From NCBI GenBank assembly GCA_016297965.1, contig JAEDDP010000002.1:1-64000 (forward strand): a stretch of DNA of 64,000 nt. Reading direction: 5' to 3'. Origin of the DNA: Alphaproteobacteria bacterium (GTDB lineage: Bacteria > Pseudomonadota > Alphaproteobacteria > Rs-D84 > CACZYB01). Position numbers and translations under genes: made by a program. Below the pieces are notes generated by a model that saw nothing but the letters and a program-made list of their open reading frames with translations, had not been told where the DNA came from and did not search any database. Positions 7,707 through 16,022 of this stretch are shown here, in pieces (the stretch's first letter is position 1; each line of letters opens with the position of its first letter).

Positions 7707-9488
7707 TTAATCCTCAGTACTAATGTATTCGGTATTATAGAAGGATTTATTTAAGTTAATATCTTCAGGCTTTATTTTATACTGTTTATCTTCAATTTCT
7801 GATAATGGGACATAAAGCATATTTATATTAAGAATATTTAGTATAATATCTTTTTGTTCTTTTAATGTTAATTTTTTAAAATCTTTAATATTCTTATCAA
7901 ACACTTTAACATCAATATTATAGAGTAGAAAACCTTTTTCCTTTATTTCTTGCCATATTTCGAGTAACTTTTTTAAATCTTGGGCAATAGATATGTCATT
8001 AATATATTTTTGATTGAATGTAGCTAATTCACAATATAAAAAAGATCCTCCACCTACCCAATTAATATCTTTTGAAATTCCAACATTATCCCCTTTTACA
8101 ACTTTTTTTAATCTTTCTTTAATTATTTCAGTTTGAGATTCTAATTGTTCACAAATAATCCACTTTCTATTTAGTTTATGTGCAACAGCAGCTGTTGTTC
8201 CACTACCTCCAAAGAAATCTAATACAATATCATTTTCTGAACTAGATATTTCTATTATACGCTTTAGCAAGTATTCACTTTTTTGTCCTTTTACTTCCTT
8301 TGTTTCACCAATAAGAGAAGAAACACTTTCACCAGCAAAAGACATTATTGCAATACTATTTAATTCATCATATTCATTACCATTCCATATATCTTCTATT
8401 GGATACCTATCAGGACGAGAATCATAATCTATAAATTTAATAATTTCAGATATATCATGTTTATCTAAATTATATTTTTGAAGTTCATTTTTTAAGTTAT
8501 TAGGTGTTTTTTTGCAAAAATCCTTATTTTGAATATATGCTTTTTCTTTATTAAAAAACATCTGCTTAAAATTTTTAGAATAGAATAGTATAGTGTCGTG
8601 ATTGCGAATATAATTATTAGCAGCAGTTTTATAACCAGAAACCCATCCTATACGCCAAATAATTTCTCTTTGGAAATTATCTCTTCCAAAAATTTCATCC
8701 ATTAAAATTTTTAAATAATGAACTTCATTATAATCTATATTTATATATATACTTCCATCTTCAGATAATAATTCTTTTGCAATTTCAAGACGATTCTTCA
8801 TAAAAGTTAGCCAGGTTGAATGATTAAAACTATCATTATATCTAAATGTATCTGAACCTGTGTTATAAGGTGGATCTATATATATAAGTTTGATCTTTCC
8901 CTTATATTTATTTTTTAAACAATATAAGGATAAAAGATTATTTCCATTAATAATAAAATTATCATTATATGATATATTTTTAACGACTTGGGGTTTTCCC
9001 TCTTTTACAGCTTTTTCATTCCATTTTTCAAAATTTACTAGTACTTTAGGATATAAAAGTTTATTTATTTCATCTTTAGCTAAAATTTTGTTAAAAAATA
9101 TTTCTTTACGAGCTTTTTCCTCTCTTGTTTGCCCGCCTTCTAGTACACAATCTTTATATGGAAAAATAAGAAATACTTCATCTTGTGTTTTTAATAATTT
9201 ATTATTTATTGAAAGTCCTATCTTATTAGAAAAATCAGTATATGAATTATTTAAAAAGTTTTTATCTTTTATAAATGATACAAAATGATTTATATTAAAA
9301 ACATATACATCTTTTATTTTACTAAAAAACTCTTTTTTTATATCCTCATCAGTCAATAAATATTCAATTAAATTTGGGTTAATATTTTCTGCATAATTTA
9401 TAATTTTTTGCTTTAGTAAATTACCATCATTATCTAAAAATTCGTCGTTTTGTTTTAGCAAATTAATTAGTTTTTCATAAAAAGACAT
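7707..9488 (-). CDS. mod: Type III DNA-adenine methyltransferase, Mod subunit
   Basis: In this 593-residue beta-class amino-methyltransferase, motif IV DPPY (205-208) precedes motif I FFGGSGTT (425-432). The roughly 200 residues between them form the target-recognition region, which sets the DNA specificity of both Mod and Res. The product would be N6-methyladenine on one strand of an asymmetric site; the site cannot be read from sequence. The Mod and Res frames are both complete, with no simple-sequence tract suggestive of phase variation. A promoter lies about 80 bases upstream, inside the recombinase 3' end. Confidence 0.94.
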   Translation of the reverse strand: MSFYEKLINLLKQNDEFLDNDGNLLKQKIINYAENINPNLIEYLLTDEDIKKEFFSKIKDVYVFNINHFVSFIKDKNFLNNSYTDFSNKIGLSINNKLLKTQDEVFLIFPYKDCVLEGGQTREEKARKEIFFNKILAKDEINKLLYPKVLVNFEKWNEKAVKEGKPQVVKNISYNDNFIINGNNLLSLYCLKNKYKGKIKLIYIDPPYNTGSDTFRYNDSFNHSTWLTFMKNRLEIAKELLSEDGSIYINIDYNEVHYLKILMDEIFGRDNFQREIIWRIGWVSGYKTAANNYIRNHDTILFYSKNFKQMFFNKEKAYIQNKDFCKKTPNNLKNELQKYNLDKHDISEIIKFIDYDSRPDRYPIEDIWNGNEYDELNSIAIMSFAGESVSSLIGETKEVKGQKSEYLLKRIIEISSSENDIVLDFFGGSGTTAAVAHKLNRKWIICEQLESQTEIIKERLKKVVKGDNVGISKDINWVGGGSFLYCELATFNQKYINDISIAQDLKKLLEIWQEIKEKGFLLYNIDVKVFDKNIKDFKKLTLKEQKDIILNILNINMLYVPLSEIEDKQYKIKPEDINLNKSFYNTEYISTED

Positions 9489-9565
9489 TGATTATTTCCT
9501 ATTTATTTAGACGGTTCTTTCTGAGGGTCCTTAATTTAATACTCTTGATTTTTTAGGAAAATATT

Positions 9566-9594
9566 GTATTATTGATGTGAGAAAAGTGGGTCAA
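9566..9594 (-). promoter_or_regulatory. Promoter of the mod-res operon
   Basis: On the minus strand TTGACC (9589-9594) and TAATAC (9566-9571) are 17 bases apart, placing the start near 9559 and leaving a leader of about 70 bases before mod. The promoter is embedded in the last codons of the recombinase gene. Confidence 0.55.
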
Positions 9595-10195
9595 AAAAAG
9601 GACCCTTTTTATAAATAAATCTTTTGAGAGTTGATATTGAAACTTTAAGCTTTTTAGCGATCTTTGTTTTAGGAATTTTATTATCTAACATTTCTTTAAT
9701 AACATCTTCTTTACCATCTAGTTTAAGTTTTTTATTCTTTATTCCTTTTGGTCTTCCAATTGTAGAACCCTCTAAAAGTCTGCGTTTCAATCCTTCTATA
9801 GTCCTCTGGCTTATAAGATCTCTTTCCATTTCTGCAAAGGCGGAAAGTATGGCTATCATCATCTTTCCCATAGGAGTGTTATCAATAGACATTACTTGCT
9901 TTACAAGGTAGCAATTAACACCTTTTTTTACTAGCAACTGACAGGTGTTTATAACATCACTTGTTGATCTTCCAAGACGTGAAAGTTCTGATGTTATAAG
10001 TATGTCATCTTTGTTTAGAATATTTAATAAAGTTCCAAGTTTTCTTTCCTTGGCAAGGATAGTTCCACTTACTCCATCATCGATGTATTCCTTATCGATT
10101 TTCCAGTTCATTCTGTTCGCGAAATCTATTACTCCAACTTTTTGGCTCTCATAGTTTTGCAATTCTGTAGATACTCTATAATATGCATAAATCAT
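9569..10195 (-). CDS. Serine recombinase (resolvase/invertase family)
   Basis: The chosen start at ATG 10193-10195 has GAGG just upstream and follows the preceding stop by one base, giving 208 residues beginning MIYAYYRVS. Ser9 in YRVS is the catalytic serine; SRLGR at 72-76 is the family motif. A C-terminal helix-turn-helix (about 175-205) resembles the Hin/Mpi invertases. A longer frame from 10258 has no support. It may resolve or invert DNA within the island, perhaps at the repeats at 10.76-10.92 kb; that link is inference. Confidence 0.9.
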   Translation of the reverse strand: MIYAYYRVSTELQNYESQKVGVIDFANRMNWKIDKEYIDDGVSGTILAKERKLGTLLNILNKDDILITSELSRLGRSTSDVINTCQLLVKKGVNCYLVKQVMSIDNTPMGKMMIAILSAFAEMERDLISQRTIEGLKRRLLEGSTIGRPKGIKNKKLKLDGKEDVIKEMLDNKIPKTKIAKKLKVSISTLKRFIYKKGPFFDPLFSHQ

Positions 10196-10196
10196 T

Positions 10197-10739
10197 TTAA
10201 TCCTCATGTAAAAATGGTGTAGTGTCCCTGTCTGGACCAAAGCCATACTTAGGAGCACTTACACAATGTTTTTCATTCCAAATTTCAACAGCAATTGATG
10301 CTATCAATATCTTTTCTACTATACCTGTCCATTTCATACAAAGGTATTCATAACGACTGATTTTTGATTGAAGGTGAGTAAGTTTAAAATTCAATTCAAA
10401 TAAAGTTTTCTTTGCCCAAAGTAATCTATTCTTTGCTCGTTTAAGCCTTAGTTTATAATTGTTATTTTCATATAATGTGATTTGATTTTGAAGTTCTTGT
10501 TTTCTTGCCTCATAAAACTTGATTTTATTTAATATAACTTCTTCTGCTTTTGTGTAATGGTATAGTTTGAGTTGGTATCTGTCTTTAAGTTCCATTGCAC
10601 TTTTATGTCTTCGATCATCAAATCTTCCACCACCAGAGTAAATTTCTTCATCTTGCCAATCTTGGATAGATTTACAATTTTGCTCTGCAACACTGGAAAG
10701 ATAGTTTTCATATTTTTCAATTTCTCCAACCCTAAACAT
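10197..10739 (-). CDS. Unrecognised coiled-coil protein upstream of the recombinase
   Basis: In this 180-residue protein, residues about 55-135 are rich in Lys/Glu/Leu heptads and predict a long coiled coil; the C-terminus is Trp/Phe-containing. AGGGAG sits nine bases before the ATG. It is in the same direction as the recombinase, one base apart, so the two are probably cotranscribed. I recognise no family; a mobile-element accessory protein is plausible by context only. Confidence 0.6.
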   Translation of the reverse strand: MFRVGEIEKYENYLSSVAEQNCKSIQDWQDEEIYSGGGRFDDRRHKSAMELKDRYQLKLYHYTKAEEVILNKIKFYEARKQELQNQITLYENNNYKLRLKRAKNRLLWAKKTLFELNFKLTHLQSKISRYEYLCMKWTGIVEKILIASIAVEIWNEKHCVSAPKYGFGPDRDTTPFLHED

Positions 10740-10760
10740 CTTAAAAATCTCCCTCTAAAA

Positions 10761-10921
10761 TGCGAATCAAAGTGCGAACCTACTGCGAACCTCTGGTTCG
10801 CACCTAAAATATCCGTAAATACAAATAGATAAGTCAAAAAGTGCGAACCTAAATGCGAACCCCCCAGGTTCGCACCTTAAACATCAGTAAATACAAATGG
10901 TTAAGACCAAAAGTGCGAACC
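10761..10921. repeat. Iteron-like GTGCGAACC direct and inverted repeats
   Basis: GTGCGAACC occurs at 10772, 10841 and 10913, with extra TGCGAACC at 10784 and 10854, the inverse GGTTCGCACC at 10795 and 10867, and a degenerate TGCGAATC at 10761. They form a block of about 70 bp repeated in tandem (10772-10840, 10841-10912) plus a partial third. Each block has the order direct-direct-inverse and then an AT-rich spacer containing GTAAATACAAAT. This could be a recombinase or replication-protein binding array. The block overlaps the 3' end of the 55-codon ORF. Confidence 0.75.
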
Positions 10922-11051
10922 AAATTATTTTCTCTGTCGCTAGAGATTTGATGCGCTGGGCGTTCCCCATTTTTGAAAAACCTGTCACAGGACCCGCAAA
11001 CATTAATTTTAATTTATTTCGCTTTTTCTTAATTATCGTTGAACCTTTCAT
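10884..11051 (-). CDS. Small ORF (55 residues) with strong ribosome-binding site
   Basis: AGGAGG lies six bases before ATG 11049-11051. The product is a very basic N-terminus (IIKKKRNKLKL), a middle with GPVTGFSKMGN and a hydrophobic end (IIWFALLVLTICIY) that could be one membrane segment. The frame ends with TGA inside the iteron-like block, and the repeat has partly duplicated its last codons. Its direction and spacing after the AlpA-like gene suggest cotranscription. No family is recognised. Confidence 0.5.
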   Translation of the reverse strand: MKGSTIIKKKRNKLKLMFAGPVTGFSKMGNAQRIKSLATEKIIWFALLVLTICIY

Positions 11052-11082
11052 GTTTTCCTCCTACGTGCGTGTTGCCTGTTGA

Positions 11083-11283
11083 TTAAGAAAAATTTTCAAG
11101 ATTATTAAAAGTTTTACCCTGAAGCCATGCATAGAATTGTTCTTCTGGAAACAAAATTACACGACCAACTTTCACATATGGCATGTCAAAATTTTTGTTT
11201 CTTGTACATCTATGGTGGTTAAGGGTAGAAATTTTTACGTTAAGAATTTCTGAAACTTGTTTTTGTGTAAGATATTTTATCAT
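11083..11283 (-). CDS. AlpA/excisionase-like helix-turn-helix protein
   Basis: The 66-residue protein has the MerR/AlpA-type fold: YLTQKQVSEILNVKISTLNHH, then a basic loop, then YVKVGRVILFPEEQFYAWL, the typical 'recognise residue, then helix' layout of excisionases and prophage regulators. AAGGAAA precedes the ATG. It is the gene nearest the tRNA-Arg end of the island, where excisionase-type regulators of integrated elements are often found. No tyrosine integrase is next to it. Confidence 0.8.
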   Translation of the reverse strand: MIKYLTQKQVSEILNVKISTLNHHRCTRNKNFDMPYVKVGRVILFPEEQFYAWLQGKTFNNLENFS

Positions 11284-11687
11284 TTTTTATTTCCTTTTGT
11301 TGTTACCAAAGCACCATTGCCTTGGTTGATTTAACTATATAAAAGATTCAAAATTTGTTAATGGGTTGAAGGCTTTAGGCCATTTTTAAAACTATGATAA
11401 TAAATTGCTATAAATGACAGAAAATAAACGAGAAATGGGTTCAAGCTTTTTTGATATTTTGCAAGCTACTTTTTAACCATTTTTACCTCCATATAACATA
11501 CTGTTGTTTTCTTTTTAAACACAGTAAGCGTTATAAAATTTCATAAGTCCAGAGAATAAAGATGAAAATCGATTTCAATTCGGCAATAGAAAAATTATAT
11601 CAATAAACGTCAACATAAGGCAGAATCTAGGGTTTAGAAACTTGAAAAAATAAAAATTCGGCAACAATTCGGCAATGGAGATTTCAG
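11284..11687. other. Non-coding stretch at the island/tRNA boundary
   Basis: No frame with a plausible start is supported here. AATTCGGCAA occurs three times (near 11578, 11656 and 11667), the last two as a near-tandem pair. The base composition changes towards that of the core genome. This is where an integrase gene would be expected for a tRNA-targeted element; none is readable, so it may have been lost. Confidence 0.5.
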
Positions 11688-11716
11688 ATAAAAAAAATTC
11701 CGTTCATAAGGAACGG
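11688..11716 (-). terminator. Rho-independent terminator of tRNA-Arg
   Basis: On the minus strand CCGTTC-CTTAT-GAACGG (11700-11716) is followed by a run of T after AA. It lies about 30 bases downstream of the tRNA 3' end. Confidence 0.8.
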
Positions 11717-11747
11717 TTCTAAGTATTTGAATTTACTTGAAAAAACT

Positions 11748-11824
11748 TGGTGACCCCGAGACGATTCGAACGTCTGACCCACAGCTTAGAAGGCTGTTGC
11801 TCTATCCAGCTGAGCTACGAGGCC
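11748..11824 (-). tRNA. tRNA-Arg (anticodon UCU)
   Basis: The 77-base cloverleaf includes an encoded CCA end. The acceptor stem GGCCTCG pairs with CGGGGTC through three G-U pairs. The anticodon loop CTTCTAA gives UCU, reading AGA/AGG, and the T-loop is TTCGAAT. The accessory island starts just beyond its 3' end, the usual insertion point of genomic islands. Confidence 0.97.
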
Positions 11825-11894
11825 AACAACGTATTAGATGTTATCACTTTTTTCTTATTTGTAAAGTATTTTTTCAATTTTCTTTTATAAAAGC

Positions 11895-11923
11895 TTGCAA
11901 AATAAAAAATCTTTGTATATAAT
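11895..11923 (+). promoter_or_regulatory. Promoter of tRNA-Leu
   Basis: TTGCAA (11895-11900), a 17-base spacer and a perfect TATAAT (11918-11923) place the start about four bases before the mature tRNA. Confidence 0.8.
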
Positions 11924-11934
11924 ACCCGTGTTTT

Positions 11935-12019
11935 GCGATCGTGGCGAAATTGGTAGACGCGCAGTGTTGAGGTCGCTGTGGGGAATCCCATGGAAGTTCA
12001 AGTCTTCTCGATCGCACCA
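11935..12019 (+). tRNA. tRNA-Leu (anticodon GAG)
   Basis: The 85-base class II tRNA has a long variable arm (GTGGGGAATCCCAT region), acceptor GCGATCG pairing with CGATCGC, loop TTGAGGT giving anticodon GAG, and an encoded CCA. It reads CUC/CUU codons. Confidence 0.97.
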
Positions 12020-12027
12020 AAAGTTTA

Positions 12028-12056
12028 AAAAACTCCTTAGATTTTAAGGAGTTTTT
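12028..12056 (+). terminator. Terminator after tRNA-Leu
   Basis: AAACTCCTTA-GATT-TTAAGGAGTTT is a near-perfect hairpin followed by T-rich sequence, nine bases after the tRNA. Confidence 0.85.
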
Positions 12057-12083
12057 GTCTTTTCAAGGGAATGATTTTTTTAT

Positions 12084-13700
12084 TTAAAACCATTTATGGC
12101 GACTGTATGCAAATTCCAAAGTTATGTTTTCATCATTTCCAGTTGATATTGAAAGCGGATTTTGAAAATTTGCCTGAACGTAATTTTGTGAAAAATTTAT
12201 GCCATTTATCTTTATATATTTGTAGTATATATTTTGTGGAAGTGTAGAAGCAAAATTTATTAAAAGACTTTGTTTATTTGGATTATGAATTGTAAATTTA
12301 TTTTTCCTTTTTAGTGGAATTACATCAATTAACTTTTGGTCCAAAATGTCATCAGGATAATTGAAATTGCGTATTTCAAGTCCCTTTGTTGGTGTGATTT
12401 TTATGTTATTATCCTGTGTGCATTGAATTTGAATGAGTGAGCGATTTTTATTAAGATTAAATTTTTTTACTTCGTATGAAACCTTTAAATTTACAGGTTG
12501 ACCTTTTTCTAATTTAACCCTTAATATATATGGGGCAAAGACCTTTGTTTCAAGAAGTTCTTTGTCATTTATCTTTATTGAGGTAAGTTGTAATGTTTGT
12601 TTTTCGTTTAAATTTAATTTATTGAATTGAAATTCAAATATGCCATCATTTGGAATTTTTAGATCTGTTTCAAAAGTTTTAATTGGCGTTTGTATGACCA
12701 AACCATTTCCAAATAAATCTTCTATCCATTCGGCATTTTTAAAATGTATAAGTTTTTTATATACAGTTGGAGTTACATTTTTGTTTTCTGTTTTGTTAAT
12801 GATTGTTGTCTGACATAATAGAGGTAAGAATATTTTTGTTTTTTTATCAGTTATTTTAAAAAATTTATTAATTTGTTTTATTTGGGTGTAAGTTAGTTCT
12901 TGATGAAAATAGAAATTGTACCCTTTCATAAAAAGTAGGTATAGAGCATTTCTATATTTATGGAGAATGTTATGCTTTTTTAAATGTTTTGCTATAGAAA
13001 TAAAATTTTTTATGTTGTCAAGTTTGTGTATTTGCATATATGTATTGTCATGATCAAAAGTTTGTGTTATTGAGTTTTTTCTTTTTACTTGATAGAAATA
13101 AAGTTTTTCTTTTACCCAATAAATATTTTTACAGTGACAGATGTAGCTGTATTTAAAGGGAGCATCTTCGAAGATTTTTCCTTCTAAAAACTTTAGATTG
13201 TATTTTTTGATTATTTCCATTTTGTATATGGTATCCCACGCGCTCATGTGGGTACGGCAATATACTTTTGGAGACATTTCAAATAATTGAGATTTGAGAT
13301 GATGAGTATATTTTTCATAAAATATTTGTGTGTTTTTATCTGTATTTCCAAATTGTTCAAAATTAACTTGTACACAATCGGCTTGATCTATGTATTTCAT
13401 AAAAGTTTCAAGATATGTTTCTTTTACATAATCATCGCTGTCAACAAAGCAAATGTATTTACCCTTCGCAAATTTGAGGGCGGTGTTTCTTGCTCCGGAT
13501 AAACCTTTATTCTTCTGACTTATAACCTTTATGCGGGAGTCTTTTTGTGCATATTCGTTTAATATATTTAATGAATTATCGGTTGAACCATCGTTTACGC
13601 ATATAGCCTCAAAATCAGTATATGTTTGGTTAAGAATGCTGTCCAAACATTGACGAAGGTAATTTTCAACATTGTATACTGGAATTATAACTGAAATCAT
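12084..13700 (-). CDS. GT2-family glycosyltransferase with a C-terminal extension
   Basis: The 538-residue protein has an N-terminal GT-A domain (about 1-215) with SVIIPVYN at 3-10, VNDGSTDNS at 35-43 and the metal-binding DSDD at 87-90. It would transfer a sugar from a nucleotide-sugar during surface-polysaccharide synthesis at the inner membrane. The last 230 or so residues are rich in beta-like, Ile/Asn/Lys-rich sequence with no family I recognise. The first 66 codons are almost identical to the next gene upstream, the rest diverged. The gap to that gene is only 15 bases, so they are probably cotranscribed. Donor and acceptor cannot be told. Confidence 0.9.
   Translation of the reverse strand: MISVIIPVYNVENYLRQCLDSILNQTYTDFEAICVNDGSTDNSLNILNEYAQKDSRIKVISQKNKGLSGARNTALKFAKGKYICFVDSDDYVKETYLETFMKYIDQADCVQVNFEQFGNTDKNTQIFYEKYTHHLKSQLFEMSPKVYCRTHMSAWDTIYKMEIIKKYNLKFLEGKIFEDAPFKYSYICHCKNIYWVKEKLYFYQVKRKNSITQTFDHDNTYMQIHKLDNIKNFISIAKHLKKHNILHKYRNALYLLFMKGYNFYFHQELTYTQIKQINKFFKITDKKTKIFLPLLCQTTIINKTENKNVTPTVYKKLIHFKNAEWIEDLFGNGLVIQTPIKTFETDLKIPNDGIFEFQFNKLNLNEKQTLQLTSIKINDKELLETKVFAPYILRVKLEKGQPVNLKVSYEVKKFNLNKNRSLIQIQCTQDNNIKITPTKGLEIRNFNYPDDILDQKLIDVIPLKRKNKFTIHNPNKQSLLINFASTLPQNIYYKYIKINGINFSQNYVQANFQNPLSISTGNDENITLEFAYSRHKWF
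13502..13700 (-). repeat. 199-bp near-identical repeat at the 5' ends of two GT2 genes
   Basis: The interval 13502-13700 matches 14780-14978 with only about six differences, while the sequences beyond codon 66 or so are only distantly alike. Both copies cover the same start codons. A tandem duplication kept uniform by gene conversion, or a recombination breakpoint, would explain it. Confidence 0.85.
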
Positions 13701-13715
13701 AATTTTCTTATTTCC

Positions 13716-14978
13716 TTATCTGTATAAATATTTATATTTTGAAAATAACATCCTTATTTTTGAAATTTCAGGAACTATTTCATATTCAATATGTAGGTGT
13801 ATTGTTGTATCCTTTGGAATTTCAATATATTCATTTATGTAACTTTCTGGTTGTGTAATAGGTGTTGTTTTTTGAATTATTGTTTGATTATTTATTTCTA
13901 TTTTATTTACATAGGCAGAAATTTTAACTTTTTTGCTGTATATGTATTTTAATATTACAAGAGAAATGATTGTATTTTCATTAGATTTAAAAAATATATC
14001 TATTTTTTTCTCATTTGAGGAGAAAAGTAAGAAGTGTGGGGAAATGTTTTCTTTATAGATGTTGTTTGTTATTTTATTATTTTGTAAAAAAAGTTCTCCA
14101 GTCTGAGAAGCTATTATAATTCGTATTTTTCTTGTGATATAATTTGTAAATTGTTTTTTGTTTATTCCAAAATATTTTAATATTTTTTTTATGTTTGGAA
14201 TTATCCAATATTTTATATCTATAGATCTTTGAAAAAGGATGAAAATAGATTTTTTGTATTTTTCAAAAAGGTCATATTTTTTAAGATGTTTTATAAGTTT
14301 TATATAATTTGTTATATTACAATGTTCTTTTTTGTTGTTTAGTTCAAAAGTTAGTGAGTTTGGATTGTTTGAAATATGTGTATACAATTCCTCGTTTATA
14401 TAGTAAATGCTTTCAATATGAGACATATAGCAATATAAAAAATTACTGTCTTCGTGAAGGCCGTTTTGAAATTTTATTTTATATTTATCTATGATGGATT
14501 TTTTGAAAAGTTTTCCCCATACGGCCATAGTTATTTTTGTAAATAGGGATGGGGTTAATTTGTAAAGTCCAGTTTCCTTTTTAAGGTTAAATTTATTATA
14601 CCATATTTGTTTATCCGGTGTAGTATTAGGGTAATTTATTTTTACGGTGATAAGGTCGGACATATCCCTTACTGCATATAATTTTTCAAAAAAGTCCGGC
14701 TCTATCTTATCGTCACTGTCAATAAAACAAATGTATTCTGAATTTGCGTGTTTTAATCCAACATTTCGTGCCTTTGATGGACCTTTATTCTTCTGACTTA
14801 TAACCTTTATACGGGAGTCTTTTTTTGCATATTCGTTTAATATATTTAATGAATTATCGGTTGAACCATCGTTTACACATATAACCTCAAAATCAGTATA
14901 TGTTTGGTTAAGAATGCTGTCCAAACATTGACGAAGGTAATTTTCAACATTGTATACTGGAATTATAACTGAAATCAT
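13716..14978 (-). CDS. GT2-family glycosyltransferase
   Basis: The 420-residue protein has the same GT-A N-terminus as its downstream neighbour (SVIIPVYN, VNDGSTDNS, DSDD at 87-90), then an Ile/Lys/Asn-rich C-terminal part of no recognised family. GGGAGA precedes the ATG. Very high AT content past the first 250 bases suggests recent divergence or transfer. It is probably the first gene of a two-gene operon for surface glycan assembly. Confidence 0.9.
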   Translation of the reverse strand: MISVIIPVYNVENYLRQCLDSILNQTYTDFEVICVNDGSTDNSLNILNEYAKKDSRIKVISQKNKGPSKARNVGLKHANSEYICFIDSDDKIEPDFFEKLYAVRDMSDLITVKINYPNTTPDKQIWYNKFNLKKETGLYKLTPSLFTKITMAVWGKLFKKSIIDKYKIKFQNGLHEDSNFLYCYMSHIESIYYINEELYTHISNNPNSLTFELNNKKEHCNITNYIKLIKHLKKYDLFEKYKKSIFILFQRSIDIKYWIIPNIKKILKYFGINKKQFTNYITRKIRIIIASQTGELFLQNNKITNNIYKENISPHFLLFSSNEKKIDIFFKSNENTIISLVILKYIYSKKVKISAYVNKIEINNQTIIQKTTPITQPESYINEYIEIPKDTTIHLHIEYEIVPEISKIRMLFSKYKYLYR

Positions 14979-15134
14979 GACTTTTATCTCCCGCGGATAT
15001 GATATAATGGTTTTTATTTTTATTCAATAATTAAATTTTAAAATTTCATTTACTGTTGATTTTTTAGGAAGAAAGTGTTAGAAATGTTTATATGTAAAAA
15101 GTTCATATTTTGAAATAAAGAAAAGGATAAAATT

Positions 15135-16022
15135 ATGGAAAGTAAACATATAAAAATTGGTGGTGGTGTTGTAAAAGAAGTGATAATGGGTAATGATTTG
15201 CCATTTACTTTGATTGCCGGACCATGTCAATTGCAATCAAGGGATTTGGCAATGAAAATTTGTGAATACCTTACAAATTTGACCGAAAAACTTGGCATAA
15301 ATTATGTTTTTAAGGCTTCGTTTGATAAAGCAAACAGAAATTCAATTAACGGAGCAAGGGGTGTTGGTATTGATGAAGGTATAAAGATTTTTGATGAAAT
15401 TCGTTCTACTTTCCATACTCCTGTGATTACAGATGTGCATACAGAAGAACAAGCCGGAATTATTGCTCCGCATGTTGATATGATTCAACAACCTGCATTT
15501 TTGATTCGTCAAACAGATTTGTCGGCGGCGATTGCGAAAACTGGTAAGGCATGCAACCTTAAAAAGGCTCAATTTATGGCTCCAAAAGATATGAAAAATG
15601 TTATTGGAAAATACGAACATTTTGAAAATTATAATCTTTGTCTTACAGAACGCGGAACATCATTTGGTTATGGAGCATTGATTGTTGATACAACGGGTCT
15701 TATCACCATGGCGGAAACTGGTTATCCAGTTGTGATTGATGCAACACATTCCGTACAAAAACCAGCCGCAATGGGTGATAGCTCAGGTGGTGAAGGTCGT
15801 ATGGCGCCAATTATTGCAAGGGCCGCACTTTCAACCGGTCATATTGGTGGTGTGTTCCTTGAAACTCATCCTGAACCATTGAAGGGTGGTTCCGATATTT
15901 GGAATGCAATACCTTTGATGTATATGGAAGAAGTTCTTACTCAATTAAAGGCTGTTGATGATGTCGCAAAGGCAAATCTTCCACGTTTAGAAGATTGGGT
16001 ACAAGAAGGACGCCCATTGTAA
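15135..16022 (+). CDS. kdsA: 3-deoxy-D-manno-octulosonate 8-phosphate synthase (KdsA)
   Basis: The 295-residue enzyme condenses phosphoenolpyruvate with arabinose 5-phosphate to make KDO 8-phosphate, the precursor of the inner-core sugar of lipopolysaccharide. KASFDKANR (60-68) is the substrate-binding signature. The early IAGPC (28-32) has Cys where the metal-free E. coli enzyme has Asn, which points to the metal-dependent class. It is slightly longer than the usual 280 or so residues. AAAAGGATAAAATT precedes the ATG. The stop overlaps the following gene as TAATG. Confidence 0.96.
   Translation: MESKHIKIGGGVVKEVIMGNDLPFTLIAGPCQLQSRDLAMKICEYLTNLTEKLGINYVFKASFDKANRNSINGARGVGIDEGIKIFDEIRSTFHTPVITDVHTEEQAGIIAPHVDMIQQPAFLIRQTDLSAAIAKTGKACNLKKAQFMAPKDMKNVIGKYEHFENYNLCLTERGTSFGYGALIVDTTGLITMAETGYPVVIDATHSVQKPAAMGDSSGGEGRMAPIIARAALSTGHIGGVFLETHPEPLKGGSDIWNAIPLMYMEEVLTQLKAVDDVAKANLPRLEDWVQEGRPL

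Noticed and set aside
9585..9612. GGGTC/GACCC hairpin followed by T as a plus-strand terminator
   Set aside because: No plus-strand gene ends here; the stem is the DNA of the recombinase C-terminus.
10529..10837. 102-codon minus-strand ORF
   Set aside because: It overlaps the better supported 10197-10739 gene and is translated largely from the repeat array, with no family match.
10897..11082. 61-codon plus-strand ORF
   Set aside because: It is the antisense shadow of the 55-codon ORF, which has the better RBS.
11737..11922. 61-codon plus-strand ORF
   Set aside because: It is mostly the reverse complement of tRNA-Arg.
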